Shown: positions 19,713-31,104 of the stretch, in pieces
Layout of the letters: every line of letters starts with the position of its first letter
Numbering within the stretch: the first letter of the stretch is position 1
DNA from: Raphanus sativus
Lineage: Eukaryota; Streptophyta; Magnoliopsida; Brassicales; Brassicaceae
Assembly (NCBI RefSeq): GCF_000801105.2
Contig: NC_079517.1
Span: 24,124,973-24,188,972, forward strand
Direction: 5' to 3'
Length of the DNA stretch: 64,000 bases
Notes under the pieces: generated by a model
The model's input: only the letters and a program-made list of their open reading frames with translations
The model's database searches: none
What the model was told of the DNA's origin: nothing
Position numbers and translations under genes: made by a program

Positions 19713-19730
19713 TAAAGTTACTTTTGTCGG

Positions 19731-19743
19731 AAAAAAAAAAAAA
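19731..19743 (+). other. LINE poly(A) tail
   Basis: Run of 13 A directly before the right target duplication (TTTGTTTGCATT, 19744-19755); AATAAA lies about 20 bp upstream. Confidence 0.85.
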
Positions 19744-20378
19744 TTTGTTTGCATTCATTTAGCTATTTATTTCCATTTTTTTAAAAAAGTCAAAAACAAA
19801 AATCTACATTCCATATTTGTTTCTTTTTTGAATCTTGCATCAAAAAAAAAGGTACTCGTGCATATCATATTTGTTTCATCATTTTTGATATTTTCATATA
19901 TAAAAAAAAAGGTGTTTGCATTCATTTGTTGCCATTTTAAAAGTCAAAAAAAAAAAATCTGCATTTAAGTTGTTTCCAATTCTTTTTGCATTGCATAAAA
20001 AAATATGAAGATTCAAAAAAAAAAATAATCCTAGTTATTGTTTCATATCATATTGGTTGATCCATTTCGTGATTGCATCAGAAAAGAAATTTTTTTTTTA
20101 AAGCATAGTTCATATCATTTGCATATTTGGTTTTTAATTGTTGCATCTTAAGAAAATTCAAAAAAAGAAAATCAGAATTAATTTGTTTTCCATATTTTCT
20201 TTCCATTTGTTTTTCATTGCATCCCATAGTGATTTATTTCGAGCTTGCATCCAGAAAACCAAAAGAAAAATCATCTTGCATAGTTTAGTTTAAGTTTCAT
20301 TATTGCATCTGATTTATTTTGGTTCAACCAGAATTTCTGTATTCCTCACTTGATCTTTGAGATTGTTTGCAGGAAGAA
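19744..20378 (+). mobile_element. Family X 5' leader (outer copy, right of LINE)
   Basis: Continues the leader broken at 4182 and follows 62489-63141 closely (A-runs, TTGCATTTGTTTCC words, then GATTGTTTGCAGGAAGAA before the ATG). No coding signal. Confidence 0.8.
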
Positions 20379-20504
20379 ATGGGAGAGAAAGGGCACGGCC
20401 AAACTCTTGAGACCACACTGAGCCAACATTTTGCAGCTCTACAAAAGCTCAAAAATCAGACTGCTCGGTTGGAAAAAGAAACCAAGGCACTAGGACAACG
20501 TCCA
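20379..20504 (+). pseudogene. Family X gag N-terminus, cut at codon 42
   Basis: Starts MGEKGHGQTLETTLSQHF like the copy at 63142 and stops abruptly where an Athila-like LTR begins at 20505. The next bases of the intact gag (CAGCCAAG) do not appear again in the window, so the far side of this outer element was lost. Confidence 0.8.
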
Positions 20505-21915
20505 TAATATACCATGGATTTTACCCATTTTTACCCATGGTATATAAGTGTTTTATATACTATTTATTATGTATTGGAGTCTATTTAGAGTATTTACAGG
20601 TTCAGGGACGATTCGGAGATATATGGTGATTTTGGTGTCTTTTGGAGTCTTTCGCAGTGCAGAACTGCACAGACGCTTCAGATGTTTAGCTCTCGATAGA
20701 GACTTTCCCACCGTTGGATCTAGCCCATCTTTTGACACAAGATAGAGCTTTGAGTTAGCTTTCCAAGCAGAAGTTATGCCCGTTTTACTGAAGAGTGATC
20801 AGTCTGCCTCGCGAGAGGAAGCTGTCGAGAAGAGGATTGTATGTCGATCGATGCAGCACACTGCATGTCGATCTACAGGGACATCAGAATGTGGGCTGAG
20901 TATATTTCATGATCTACTGAAGCCCAGGAGTCACCACAAAGTTACCAAAATACCCTTGACGACCAGAAACCCTATTTATGTTATTTCTAAGCCATTGTTG
21001 ACGGCTACGCTTTCTACGCTTTCTTTTGATTCATTGTTCTTAGTTTAGGAGAGAAGAGAGGAACTCCTTCAGAGTCCTCTTGGAACTCCTTTGGTTTTTA
21101 TATCTATTCTATTGCAATTTCATCTATTCATCTATGATTTCTGTGAAAGCTATCATGTATGAGTAGATCCACCTGTTAGGTTTACGGTTCAGATAGGTTA
21201 TGAGGGATTAGCACCAAATATAGAATTGCTAAATTGTGGTATTAATCATTGAGACTGTTCTTAATGCTTGTTCTTGAGTAATTAACTTGAACTTGATCAT
21301 AAAATCATTAGGCACAAGCGAGAGCTTGGTCTCTTATCTGACTTGTCTTCTCTGATCTAGGATTGCTAGATAAGAGCGAGAGCTGGTTTAGAAACCCTAG
21401 TGAACATATATTCAACCCGCCATTAAGCTTACTACAAGCGCATCGATCGTTATTCCTATAGAATAATCGATCGACGGAGCGAAAGGTATATCGATCGATA
21501 CTCATATAGAGTCATCGATCGACACTTTCTAATTGATCATCCCGACAGGTGATATCATTGGATCTAGTAATAGATAACCTATACAACGAGAGTTGATATG
21601 TTATTCTTATAGTTGAGTTCTATAATATCATAATTTAGTATATATATCATTATAATTCCAGCCTGAATAGAAACCCTAGATCTAGCTACCATTCTTCCAT
21701 CAAACAACTCTTGGTTACATAAGAACAACTGCCTTGTTCACTTTGCTTTCATTACATTCATATTTACTGTTTTATAATTGTTTGCCTAGTTAAATCTTAA
21801 TATTCATAGTTTAGTGTGTGCCCTAGCTCTCTGTGGATTCGATCCCTAAGTACTACAATCGAACCTCTTATTTGAGAGAGTAAGATCACTTGTTAGGGTA
21901 ATTTGAGTGATATCA
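20505..21915 (+). repeat. Athila-like element 1: 5' LTR (1411 bp)
   Basis: Starts TAATATACCATGG (other copies start TGATATACC, so G is mutated to A) and ends GTGATATCA. A 10-bp inverted repeat TATACCATGG / CCATGGTATA (20508-20517, 20535-20544) lies at its left end. Two hairpin-like pairs of TCGATCGA words lie at about 21440-21530. It is inserted in family X gag; a GTCCA duplication would be expected, but the right side is lost. Confidence 0.85.
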
Positions 21916-21919
21916 AATG

Positions 21920-21937
21920 TGGCGCCGTTGCCGGGGA
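21920..21937 (+). other. Primer-binding site matching tRNA-Asp
   Basis: TGGCGCCGTTGCCGGGGA fits the complement of the 3' end of tRNA-Asp, the primer known for Athila-type elements. The same site occurs at 52326-52343. Confidence 0.85.
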
Positions 21938-22032
21938 GCAAGGATTCGCCATTAGACTTGATTAATAAGTTTATTCTAGGTATTATTTACTGTTTTAAGT
22001 TACTTACGATTTTTTTTTTGTTTTTCAGGTAC

Positions 22033-24456
22033 ATGCCAATTGGTACCAGAAGCAGCAAGGGGGAATTACTTTTCTTCTCAGACCCAGCACGTTTGGAACG
22101 CTCGATCCGCAAAGAGAAACGCGCAGCATCGATCGATACCACTTACACATCATCGATCGATACATGTGAAAGAGAATCGATCGACACTTCATTCGCAACA
22201 TCGGTCGATACCAATCTGCGAGCAACCATGAGCGAGATACTTGTGCTACAAAGGGATGAGAATGGGGACCTGCATGACCAGGATGGTCATCTGCGTAATG
22301 CAGCAGGTCAGAGACTTGATGCTCAGGGGACTGTAATTCCTGACTCCGATACTGATGCTACAGGAGCTGCTATACATGTAGATGGGGATGCTCGACAAAG
22401 GACACTGGCTGATTACAACCGTCCAGAGGAATACTATATCAACAGATCAGCCATTCGTCTACCAGATATTCAGACACAAAATTTCGAGCTGAATCCAAAG
22501 TACTACACGCTCGTGGCACAGATACCTTACTCTGGATTATCTCACGAGCATCCTATGGACCATCTAGAAAGGTTCGAGGATCTTATTGCTCTTATCTGTA
22601 TGGATGAAGTCCCTGAGGACTACTTGCTTTGCAAGCTCTTCAAATACTCACTTGTTGGAGAAGCTACGCTTTGGCTTAAGCAGCTACCACCAGGATCTCT
22701 TACATCATGGACCGACATCCAAAATGCATTCCTGAGAAAATTCTTTGATGAAGCACGGACTGAAGAAATAAGAGATAAAATTTGGACATTCTCTCAGGGA
22801 TCTACAGAAGGTTTCAGAAGCTCTTGGGAGAGGTTCAGGAGCTACCAAAGGGACTGCCCACATCATGGTTTTATGGAGGTTCAGCTGTTGATGAAGTTTT
22901 GCAATGGTATTGATGTGCAATATCATGTAATGCTGGACACTGCAAGCGAGGGGAACTTTAGAACAAAGACCCCAGAGGAAGCTAAGAGACTGATTGAGAG
23001 CTTGGCGTACAGCACCAGTGTCAAAAATCTAGATATGCACAAGATAAAATCAGCTGTAAAGGATGACAATAAGATCATTGAGGCTGAGACTGGTTCTGTA
23101 AATGAAGTCTCATTTGTGGAGCATGCTATATACCAGGATGAGGATCAGTACAATTTAGAAGAGATGGAATTTATACTAGAGGAGCGCTTGAAAGAACAGC
23201 AGGAGATCACTGAGGAGCTTAATCTGCATTTGGATTCTCTCTGCAAAGAGGTGAATGGAATGATAGACATCATCGATACCCGTTTCAAGATATTGTGCAC
23301 CCAAATTTCACAGATTGCAAAAACTGTGAAAAATGAAAATTTTCTTCAAAGGAACGACACTGTTCATGCCGGTACTGTTCACACCAGTACTATTCACACT
23401 GGTACTGTTCATCCGATTACTGTTCATCGATATCGATCGACACTGTTCATCCCGTATCGGTCGACACTGTTCATCGTGACACTGTTCATCGCGGTACTGT
23501 TCATCGCGACACTGTTCATCATGACACTGTTCACGCAGAAACTGTTCATCGGGATACTGTTCATCGGGATACTGTTCATCGTGACATTATTCATCCCGAC
23601 TGGGAAGAGCAGCAGGTCGATTCCAGATGGGATAACTACTTTGGGGAAATAATCAAACATGAGAAGTTGGAAGAAGAAGTCTTTTTAGTCGAAAGTTGCA
23701 TGTCCATTGGTAACTCGTACTTGTGTCGATCTACACCATCAGCTGAACATCGATCGACACCATTTTTAGGGTCATGCAGTACTGTTCAAATTCAGAGCCA
23801 CTCAGATTTCGCTGCTCAACACCCACATCATCCCATCCCGTACCATGCTAAAACATATGACGTCGAGCAACACAAACAAAACGGCATCGACCGACCTCCA
23901 CGGGAAAGCATCGATCGACAGCGGCTCACTACAAATCTGGTGTGTTTACCAGACCCCTATGCCCACGATTTGAATGCAACTCGCAACCCATATCAGACGC
24001 CAGTTTGCTTAAAGACAATGGAGAAGACCAGACAGCAACCTGCAGATGCACCAGACCAAAAGAAATTGACTCTAGTTGAAACTTCTTTCGTTGAGAGTGT
24101 CGATCGACGTCATCCATCTGGTATCGATCGACACCAAATGGACGGACATGAACCTGTCATGGAACGACAGGCAACAAAAGAAGTGATTCAGATTGGGATG
24201 GTGTCGAAAGCTAAGAAACTCTATGTTCCCAAACACCTGAGGAGAGAAGCTAACAAAGCTGAACTTGATGGATTTCATAAGAGGGTGAAGAGAGTTCCTA
24301 AGGGTATGACTTTTAAGGAAGCCTATTATAAGTACAGACTTGGTAATTTCTTCAGAGAGAGCAGAGAGACAGAAAAGGACATGGAGATATTATTCAACAA
24401 GGTCTGCCGTAAGCCTAAGAGGACTCTAAAGAAGGAACAAGATCCTGGAAATTAAT
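22033..24456 (+). pseudogene. Athila-like element 1 gag, frameshifted and truncated before protease
   Basis: The ATG at 22033 follows TTTTTCAGGTAC. Serine-Ile-Asp-Thr repeats occupy the N-terminus (residues ~35-65), then a module EENG/DQDGHLR, then the Athila gag core (NRSAIRLPDIQ, NFELNPKYYTLV, HPMDHLERFEDLI, CKLFKYSLVGEATLWLKQLPPGSLTSW, CPHHGFMEVQLL, LDTASEGNF). The first frame is open to 23652, but it slips inside the ACTGTTCATC repeat near 23430. The true frame resumes as the ORF at 23667-24455. The element ends at KEQDPGN, just where the protease begins in the other copies, and joins MADS DNA. Confidence 0.85.
23355..23600 (+). repeat. Minisatellite of 15-bp ACTGTTCATCG units inside gag
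   Basis: About fifteen degenerate units, mostly 15 bp, such as GACACTGTTCATCGC and GGTACTGTTCATCGG. In the gag frame they read TVH-x-x, in the slipped frame TLFI-x. The other two Athila-like elements lack this array at the matching place. Confidence 0.85.
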
Positions 24457-24514
24457 ATTTTAGATTCAGATTTTAGAAAGAGGCTCGGATGTGGAGATCG
24501 GTGAATCTTTATAG
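24446..24514 (+). other. Junction of Athila-like gag with MADS array, and MADS 3' fragment
   Basis: Reading right, gag (GATCCTGG) runs into CTGGAAATTAATATTTT, which is the flank that normally follows a MADS stop, then into the last ~50 bp of a MADS coding region (AGATTCAGATTTTAG... to TAG at 24512-24514). The overlap CTGGAAATT looks like microhomology. Confidence 0.65.
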
Positions 24515-25315
24515 ACTGGAAATTAATATTTTTTTTCGTTTTTACTAGTTATAAATCTAAAATATATTCTCAACTTAAGAAGATATATTTTCTTTTGTTT
24601 CATTATTTATAATAAAAATCTGATTAATTTGTTTTATTGTATTATACCTTATGCAATAAGTTCATATAAACCTTTTTATTTTTTTCTCTATTTTTCTTTT
24701 ATCTTATTTTATTTTAATTAACTTTAGTTTATTTTATTTTATATTATTTTATTTTTATATTATTTTATTTTATTTTTTATTTTATTTTTATTTTTATTTT
24801 ATTTTTATTTTTTATTTTTTGTTCCGTTTTGTTTAATTTTATTTCTACTTTTATTTTTATTTATTTTTATTATTTTTTTATTTTTAGGGTCATATAAACT
24901 GTATTTTTGCAAAAATTATATGGTGACTTTAAAAAAAATCATTGCAAATATTTGGGACAACTTCTAAGATTTGGTTTTCAATAATATTTTTATCGACAAA
25001 TATAATGAGGACTGAATTATACTTATTGAAACATTCAATAATATTACCGGCCGATAAAAATGTGATTAATATATTTGTCGACTGTTCAGTCATATATAGA
25101 TAATTTAACTCAATAGTCCACAAAAATATTAATCATATCTCTATTGGCAGGTGATTATTCTTTCTGTTTTTTTTACTTCATAGATCTATATATATATATA
25201 TTCCCTTCTTAAAAAGATAAATTTTTCATAGCCCTCCATCACTATATAAGATACTCACATCCATGAACTCAAAACACAGGGCACACTACACAAAGTATTA
25301 AACACAACAAACACC
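24515..25315 (+). repeat. MADS-array spacer with foldback 25045-25153 and TATA 25243-25250
   Basis: T-rich tract about 24675-24885, GGGTCATATAAACTG block, foldback, TATA box and leader in the usual order. The array resumes on the same strand as before the nested block. Confidence 0.85.
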
Positions 25316-25843
25316 ATGACGAGAAGGAAGGTGAAACTTGCTTTCATCGTCAATAACTCCTCGAGAAAAAACAACCTACCAAAATGGAAGAGGGGCTTGT
25401 TCAAAAAAGCGTATGAGATATTCACTTTATGTGGGATTAATGCCGGAGCTATCATTTACAGTCCCTACGATCCTACCCCTGAGGTGTGGCCCTCCGTTGA
25501 GGGTATGAACCAAGTGATTACTACTTTTTAGAACTTGCCGGAAATTGACCGTCACAATAATATGGTCAATCAACAGGAGTTTGTCCAACAGAGGATAACC
25601 AAAGCCGATAAACTTCTGCTTAAGAAGAAGAAGGATAACAGGGAGGTAAACCTCACGGAAGATATGTATCGATTTCTTCAGATTGGACAGTTAACTATTC
25701 CAGCCGGGGGTCATAATAATCCTGCTCTAGCCAGGGATCTTAACGATCTAGGTTATCTTGTTGACATGTATCTTAACAGTCTTAATTGCATGATTCAGAT
25801 TTTAGAAGGAAGCTCGGATGTGGAGATCGGTGAATCTTTATAG
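25316..25843 (+). pseudogene. MADS-box pseudogene with one in-frame stop
   Basis: The frame is kept from ATG to TAG except for a stop at 25529-25531, where CGG (Arg) has become TAG in the ATTACTACTTTT context, after codon 71. An insertion before and a loss after residue 20 nearly cancel, leaving NNLPKWKRGLF instead of TTYKKRKRGLL. The first 71 codons alone would still hold most of the MADS domain. The stop at the same base occurs in the units at 26665 and 30582. Confidence 0.8.
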
Positions 25844-26664
25844 ACTGGAAATTAATATTTTTTTTTTGTTTTTACTAGTCATAAATCTAAAATATATTCT
25901 CAACTTAAAAAAGATATATTTTCTTTTGTTTCATTATTTATAATAAAAATCTGATTTATTTGTTTTATTGTATTATACTTTATGCAATAAGTTCATATAT
26001 ACCTTTTATTTTTTCTCTATAATTTCTTTTATCTTATTTTATTTTTATTTTATTTTAATTTATTTTTATATTATATTATTTTATGTTTTATTTTATTTTA
26101 TTTTTATTTGTATTTTATTTGTATTTGTATTTTATTTTATTTTTATTATTTATTTTATTTTTTTTTGTTTTGTTTTGTTTTATTTTATTTTTACTTTTAT
26201 TTTTATTTAATTTGATTATTTTTTTATTTTTAGGGTCATATAAATTGTATTTGCAAAAATTATATGCATACTTTAAAACAAATAATTGCAAATATTTGGG
26301 ACAACTTCTAGGATTTGGTTTTCAATAATATTTTTATCGACAAATATAATGAGGACTGAATTATAACTATTGAAACATTTAATAATATTACCGGCCGATA
26401 AAAATGTGATTAATATATTTGTCGACTATTCAGTCATATATAGATAATTTAACTCAATAGTCCACAAAAATATTAATCATATCTCTATTGGCAGGTGATT
26501 ATTCTTTCTGTTTTTTTTACTTCATAGATCTATATATATATATATATATATCCCTACTTAAAAAGATAAATTTTTCATAGCCCTCCATCACTATATAAGA
26601 TACTCACATCCATGAACTCAAAACACAGGGCACACTACACAAAGTATTAAACACAACAAACACC
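25844..26664 (+). repeat. MADS-array spacer with foldback 26389-26497 and TATA 26592-26599
   Basis: Usual order: T-rich tract about 26000-26230, conserved block, foldback, (AT)n, TATA box, leader with CAGGGCACACTACAC. Confidence 0.85.
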
Positions 26665-27189
26665 ATGACGAGAAGGAAGGTGAAACTTGCTTTCATCGTC
26701 AATAACTCCTCGAAAAAAACAACCTACCAAAAAGGAAGAGGGGCTTGTTCAAAAAAGCGTATGAGATATTCACTTTATGTGGGATTAATGCCGGAGCTAT
26801 CATTTACAGTCCCTACGATCCTACCCCTGAGGTGTGGCCCTCCGTTGAGGTATGAACCAAGTGATTACTACTTTTTAGAACTTGCCGGAAATTGACCGGC
26901 ACAATAATATGTTCAATCAACAGGAGTTTGTCCAACAGAGGATAACCAAAGCCGATAAATTTCTGCTTAAGAAGAAGAAGGACAACAGGGAGGTTAACCT
27001 CATGGAAGATATGTATCGATTTCTTCAGATTGGACAGTTAACTATTCTAGCCGGGGTTCATACTAACCTGCTCTAGCCAGGGATCTTAACGATCTAGGTT
27101 ATCTTGTTGACATGTATCTTAATAGTCGTAATCGCTTGATTCTGATTTTAGAAGGAGGCTCGGATGTGGAGATCGGTGAATCTTTATAG
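26665..27189 (+). pseudogene. MADS-box pseudogene (A-run frameshift, stop)
   Basis: One A is missing in the run after residue 21 (YQKGRGACSKKRM in place of KKRKRGLLKKAH). A base is lost in GTTGAGGTATGAAC near 26850, the TTTTAGAAC stop is present, and a base is lost near TTCATACTAACC. Shares these marks with the unit at 30582, as expected from a block duplication. Confidence 0.85.
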
Positions 27190-28009
27190 ACTGGAAATTA
27201 ATATTTTTTTTTGTTTTTACTAGTCATAAATCTAAAATATATTCTCAACTTAAAAAGATATATTTTCTTTTGTTTCATTGTTTATAATAAAAATCTGATT
27301 TATTTGTTTTATTGTGTTAGACCTTATTCAATAAGTTCATATAAACCTTTTTATTTTTTTCCCTATATTTTCTTTTATCTTATTTTATTTTTATTTTATT
27401 TTAATTTATTTTACTTTATTTTTATATTATTTTATTTTATTTTATTTTTATTTATTTTATTTTTATTTGTATTTTATTTGTATTTGTATTTTTTATTTTT
27501 ATTTTTATTTTTTTTATTTTGTTTTGTTTTGTTTTATTTTATTTTTACTTTTATTTTTATTTAATTTGATTATTTTTATTTTTAGGGTCATATAAACTGT
27601 ATTTGCAAAAATTATATGGTTACTTTAAAACAAATCATTGCAAATATTTGGGACAACTTCTAAGATTTGATTTTCAATAATATTTTTATAGACAACAAAT
27701 ATAATGAGGACTGAATTATAATTATTGAAACATTCAATAATATTACCGGCCGACAAAAATGTGATTAATATATTTGTCGACTATTCAGTCATATATAGAT
27801 AATTTAACTCAATAGTCCACAAAAATATTAATCACATCTTTATTGGCAGGGGATTATTCTTTCTGTTTTTTTTTACTTCATAAATCTATATATATTCCCT
27901 ACTTAAAAAGATAAATTTTTCATAGCCCTCCATCACTATATAAGACACACACATCCCTGAACTCAAAACACAGCACACACTACACAAAGTAATAAACACA
28001 ACAAACACC
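27190..28009 (+). repeat. MADS-array spacer with foldback 27744-27852 and TATA 27937-27944
   Basis: Usual order. The foldback right end reads GGCAGGGGATT rather than GGCAGGTGATT, a change also seen at 31741 in the duplicated block. Confidence 0.85.
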
Positions 28010-28529
28010 ATGACCAGAAGGAAGGTGAAACTTTCTTTCATCGTCAATAACTCCTGGAGAAAAACAACCTACAAAAAAAGGAGGAGGGGCTTGCTCAAAA
28101 AAGCGCATGAGATATTCACTTTATGTGGGATTAATGTCGGAGCTATCATTTACAGTCTCTACGATCCTACCCTGGCCCTCCGTTGATGGTATGAACCAAG
28201 TGATTACTACTTTTCGGAACTTGCCGGAAATTGACCGGCACAATAATAGGTTCAATCAACAGGAGTTTGTCCAACAGAGGATAACCAAAGCCGATAAACT
28301 TCTGCTTAAGAAGAAGAAGGACAACAGGGAGGTTAACCTCACGGAAGATATGTATCGATTTCTTCATATTGGACATGTAACTATTCCAGCCGGGGGTCAT
28401 AATAAACGTGCTCTAGCCAGGGATCTTAACGATCTAGGTTATCTTGTTGACGAGTATCTTAACAGTCTTAATCGCAGGATTCAGATTTTAAAAGGAGGCT
28501 CGGATGTGGAGATCGGTGAATCTTTATAG
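28010..28529 (+). pseudogene. MADS-box pseudogene (8-bp deletion)
   Basis: Reads MTRRKVKLSFIVNNSWRK and a normal KKRRRGLLKKAHEIFTLCGIN up to YSLYDPTL. Then eight bases around CCTGAGGTG are lost (about 28168), so the frame shifts. The remainder is open in another frame to TAG at 28527-28529. The same 8-bp loss and the changes S9 and W16 occur in the unit at 31899. Confidence 0.85.
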
Positions 28530-29331
28530 ACTGGAAATTAATATTTTTTTTTTCATTTTTACTAGTAATAAATCTAAAATATATTATCAACCTAATAAGA
28601 TATATTTTCTTCTGTTTCATTATTTATAAAAAAAATCTGATTTATTTTTTTTATTGTATTATACTTGATTCAATAAGTTTATATAAACCTTTTTATTTTT
28701 TTCTCTATAATTTCTTTTAGCATATTTTATTTTTATTTTATTTTATTTTAATTTATTTTATTTTATTTTTATATTATTTTATTTTATTTTTTATTTTTTG
28801 TATTTTATTTGTATTTGTATTTTTTATTTTATTTTTTATTTTTTTTTGTTTTGTTTTGTTTTATTTTATTTTTTTACTTTATTTTTATTTAATTTGATTA
28901 TTTTTTATTTTAAGGTCATATAAACTGTATTTGCAAAATTTATATGATTACTTTAAAACAAATCATTGCAAATATTTGGGACAACTTCTAAGATTTGATT
29001 TTCAATAATATTTTTATCGACAAATATAATGAGGACTGAATTATAACTATTGAAAAATTCAATAATATTACCGGCCGATAAAAATGTGATTAATATATTT
29101 GTCGACTATTCAGTCATATATTGATAATTTAACTCAATAGTCCACAAAAATATTAATCACATCTTTATTGCAGGTGATTATTCTTTCTGTTTTTTTACTT
29201 CATAAATTTATATATATTCCGTACTTAAAAAGATAAATTTTTCATAGCCTTCCATCACTATATAAGACACACACATCCCTGAACTCAAAACACAACACAC
29301 ACTACACAAAGTAATAAACACAACAAACACC
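28530..29331 (+). repeat. MADS-array spacer with foldback 29069-29176 and TATA 29259-29266
   Basis: Usual order; one G is missing at the right end of the foldback (TTATTGCAGG), shared with the spacer before 33203. Confidence 0.85.
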
Positions 29332-29808
29332 ATGACGAGAAGGAAGGTGAAACTTGCTTTCATCGTCAATAACTCCTCGAGAAAAACAACCTACAAAAAA
29401 AGGAAGAGGGGCTTGCTCAAAAAAGCGCATGAGATACTCACTTTATGTGGGATTTATGCCGGGGCTATCATTTACAGGCCCTCCGTTGAGGGTAGGAACT
29501 TGCCAGAAATTGACCGGCAAAATAATTTGGTCAATCAACGGGAGTTTGTCCAACAGAGGATAACCAAAGCCGATAAACTTCTGCTTAAGAAGAAGAAGGA
29601 CAACAGGGAGGTTAACCTCACGGAAGATATGTATTGATTTCTTCAGATTGGACAGTTAACTATTCCAGCCGGGGATCATAATAATTCTGCTCTAGCCAGG
29701 GATATTAACGATCTAGGTTATCTTGTTGACCAGTATCTTAACAGTCTTAATCGCAAGATTCAGATTTTAGAAGGAGGCTCGGATGTGGAGATGGGTGAAT
29801 CTTTATAG
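29332..29808 (+). pseudogene. MADS-box copy with internal deletion and one stop
   Basis: The A-run has the full length and the MADS frame is kept. An in-frame loss removes about 17 residues (IIYRPSVEGRNLPEID), deleting the end of the MADS domain. A CGA to TGA change makes a stop at 29635-29637, after codon 101. The rest is in frame to TAG at 29806-29808. The first 101 residues could be made. Confidence 0.8.
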
Positions 29809-30581
29809 ACTGGAAATTAATATTTTTTTTTTGTTTTTACTAGTCATAAATTTAAAATATATTCTCAACTTAAAAAGATATATTTTCTTTTGTTTCATTA
29901 TTTATAATAAAAATCTAATTTATTTGTTTTATTGTATTATACCTTATGGAATAAGTTCATATAAACCTTTTTATTTTTTTCTCTATAATTTCTTTTATCT
30001 TATTTTATTTTTATTTTATTTTTATTTTATTTTATTTTATATTTATATTACTTTATTTTATTTTTTTTTTTTAATTTTATTTATTTTATTTTTTTGTTTG
30101 TTTTGTTTTATTTTATTTTTACTTTTATTTTTATTTAATTTTATTATTTTTTTATTTTTAGGGTCATATAAACTATATTTGCAAAAATTTATGGTTACTT
30201 TAAAACAAATCATTGCAAATATTTGGGACAACTTCTAAGATTTGGTTCTCAATAATATTTTTATCGACAAATATAATGAGGACTGAATTATAACTATTGA
30301 AACATTTAATAATATTACCGGCCGATAAAAATGTGATTAATATATTTGTCGACTATTCAGTCATATATAGATAATTTAGCTCAATAGTCCACAAAAATAT
30401 TAATCATATCTTTATTGGCAGGTGATTATTCTTTCTGTTTTTTTACTTCATAAATCTATATATATATTCCCTACTTAGAAAGATAAATTTTGCATAGCCC
30501 TCCATCACTATATAAGACACTCACATCCCTGAACTCAAAACACAGCGCACACTACACAAAGTATTAAACACAACAAACACC
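29809..30581 (+). repeat. MADS-array spacer with foldback 30316-30424 and TATA 30509-30516
   Basis: Usual order: T-rich tract about 29968-30165, conserved block, foldback, TATA box, leader. Confidence 0.85.
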
Positions 30582-31104
30582 ATGACGAGAAGGAAGGTGA
30601 AACTTGCTTTCATCGTCAATAACTCCTCGAGAAAAACAACCTACCAAAAAGGAAGAGGGGCTTGTTCAAAAAAGCGTATGAAATATTCACTTTATGTGGG
30701 ATTAATGCCGGAGCTATCATTTACAGTCCCTACGATCCTACCCCTGAGGTGTGGCCCTCCGTTGAGGGTATGAACCAAGTGATTACTACTTTTTAGAACT
30801 TGCCGGAAATTGACCGGCACAATAATATGTTCAATCAACAGGAGGTTGTCCAACAGAGGATAACCAAAGCTGATAAACTTCTGCTTAAGAAGAAGGACAA
30901 CAGGGAGGTTAACCTCATGGAAGATATGTATCGATTTCTTCAGATTGGACAGTTAACTATTCTAGCCGGGGTTCATACTAACCTGCTCTAGCCAGGGATC
31001 TTAACGATCTAGGTTATCTTGTTGACATGTATCTTAATAGTCGTAATCGCTTGATTCTGATTTTAGAAGGAGGCTCGGATGTGGAGATCGGTGAATCTTT
31101 ATAG
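30582..31104 (+). pseudogene. MADS-box pseudogene (A-run frameshift, stop, codon loss)
   Basis: Duplicate of the unit at 26665: same YQKGRGACSKKRM slip, TTTTAGAAC stop and shift near TTCATACTAACC. It has also lost one AAG codon in the Lys run (LLLKKKDN). Confidence 0.85.

Larger units (their letters stand above)
4183..19743 (+). mobile_element. L1-type (non-LTR) retrotransposon, split by a nested element
   Basis: Near full-length plant L1-like LINE: short 5' UTR (4183-4215), ORF1 (4216-5619), ORF2 starting at 5616 and ending at 19712, a short 3' UTR with AATAAA at 19710-19715, and poly(A) at 19731-19743. Target duplications flank it. A 9988-bp LTR element (7442-17429) sits inside ORF2. Without that insert, and with one GAGAC removed, the LINE would be about 5.57 kb, a usual size for the group. 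Confidence 0.9.

Noticed and set aside
23424..23660. Minus-strand frame with MNSV-type repeats
   Set aside because: Shadow of the 15-bp minisatellite on the opposite strand.
28107..28529. Stand-alone 140-aa gene lacking a MADS domain
   Set aside because: It is the C-terminal part of a MADS copy read after an 8-bp deletion; its first residues come from the wrong frame of the MADS domain.
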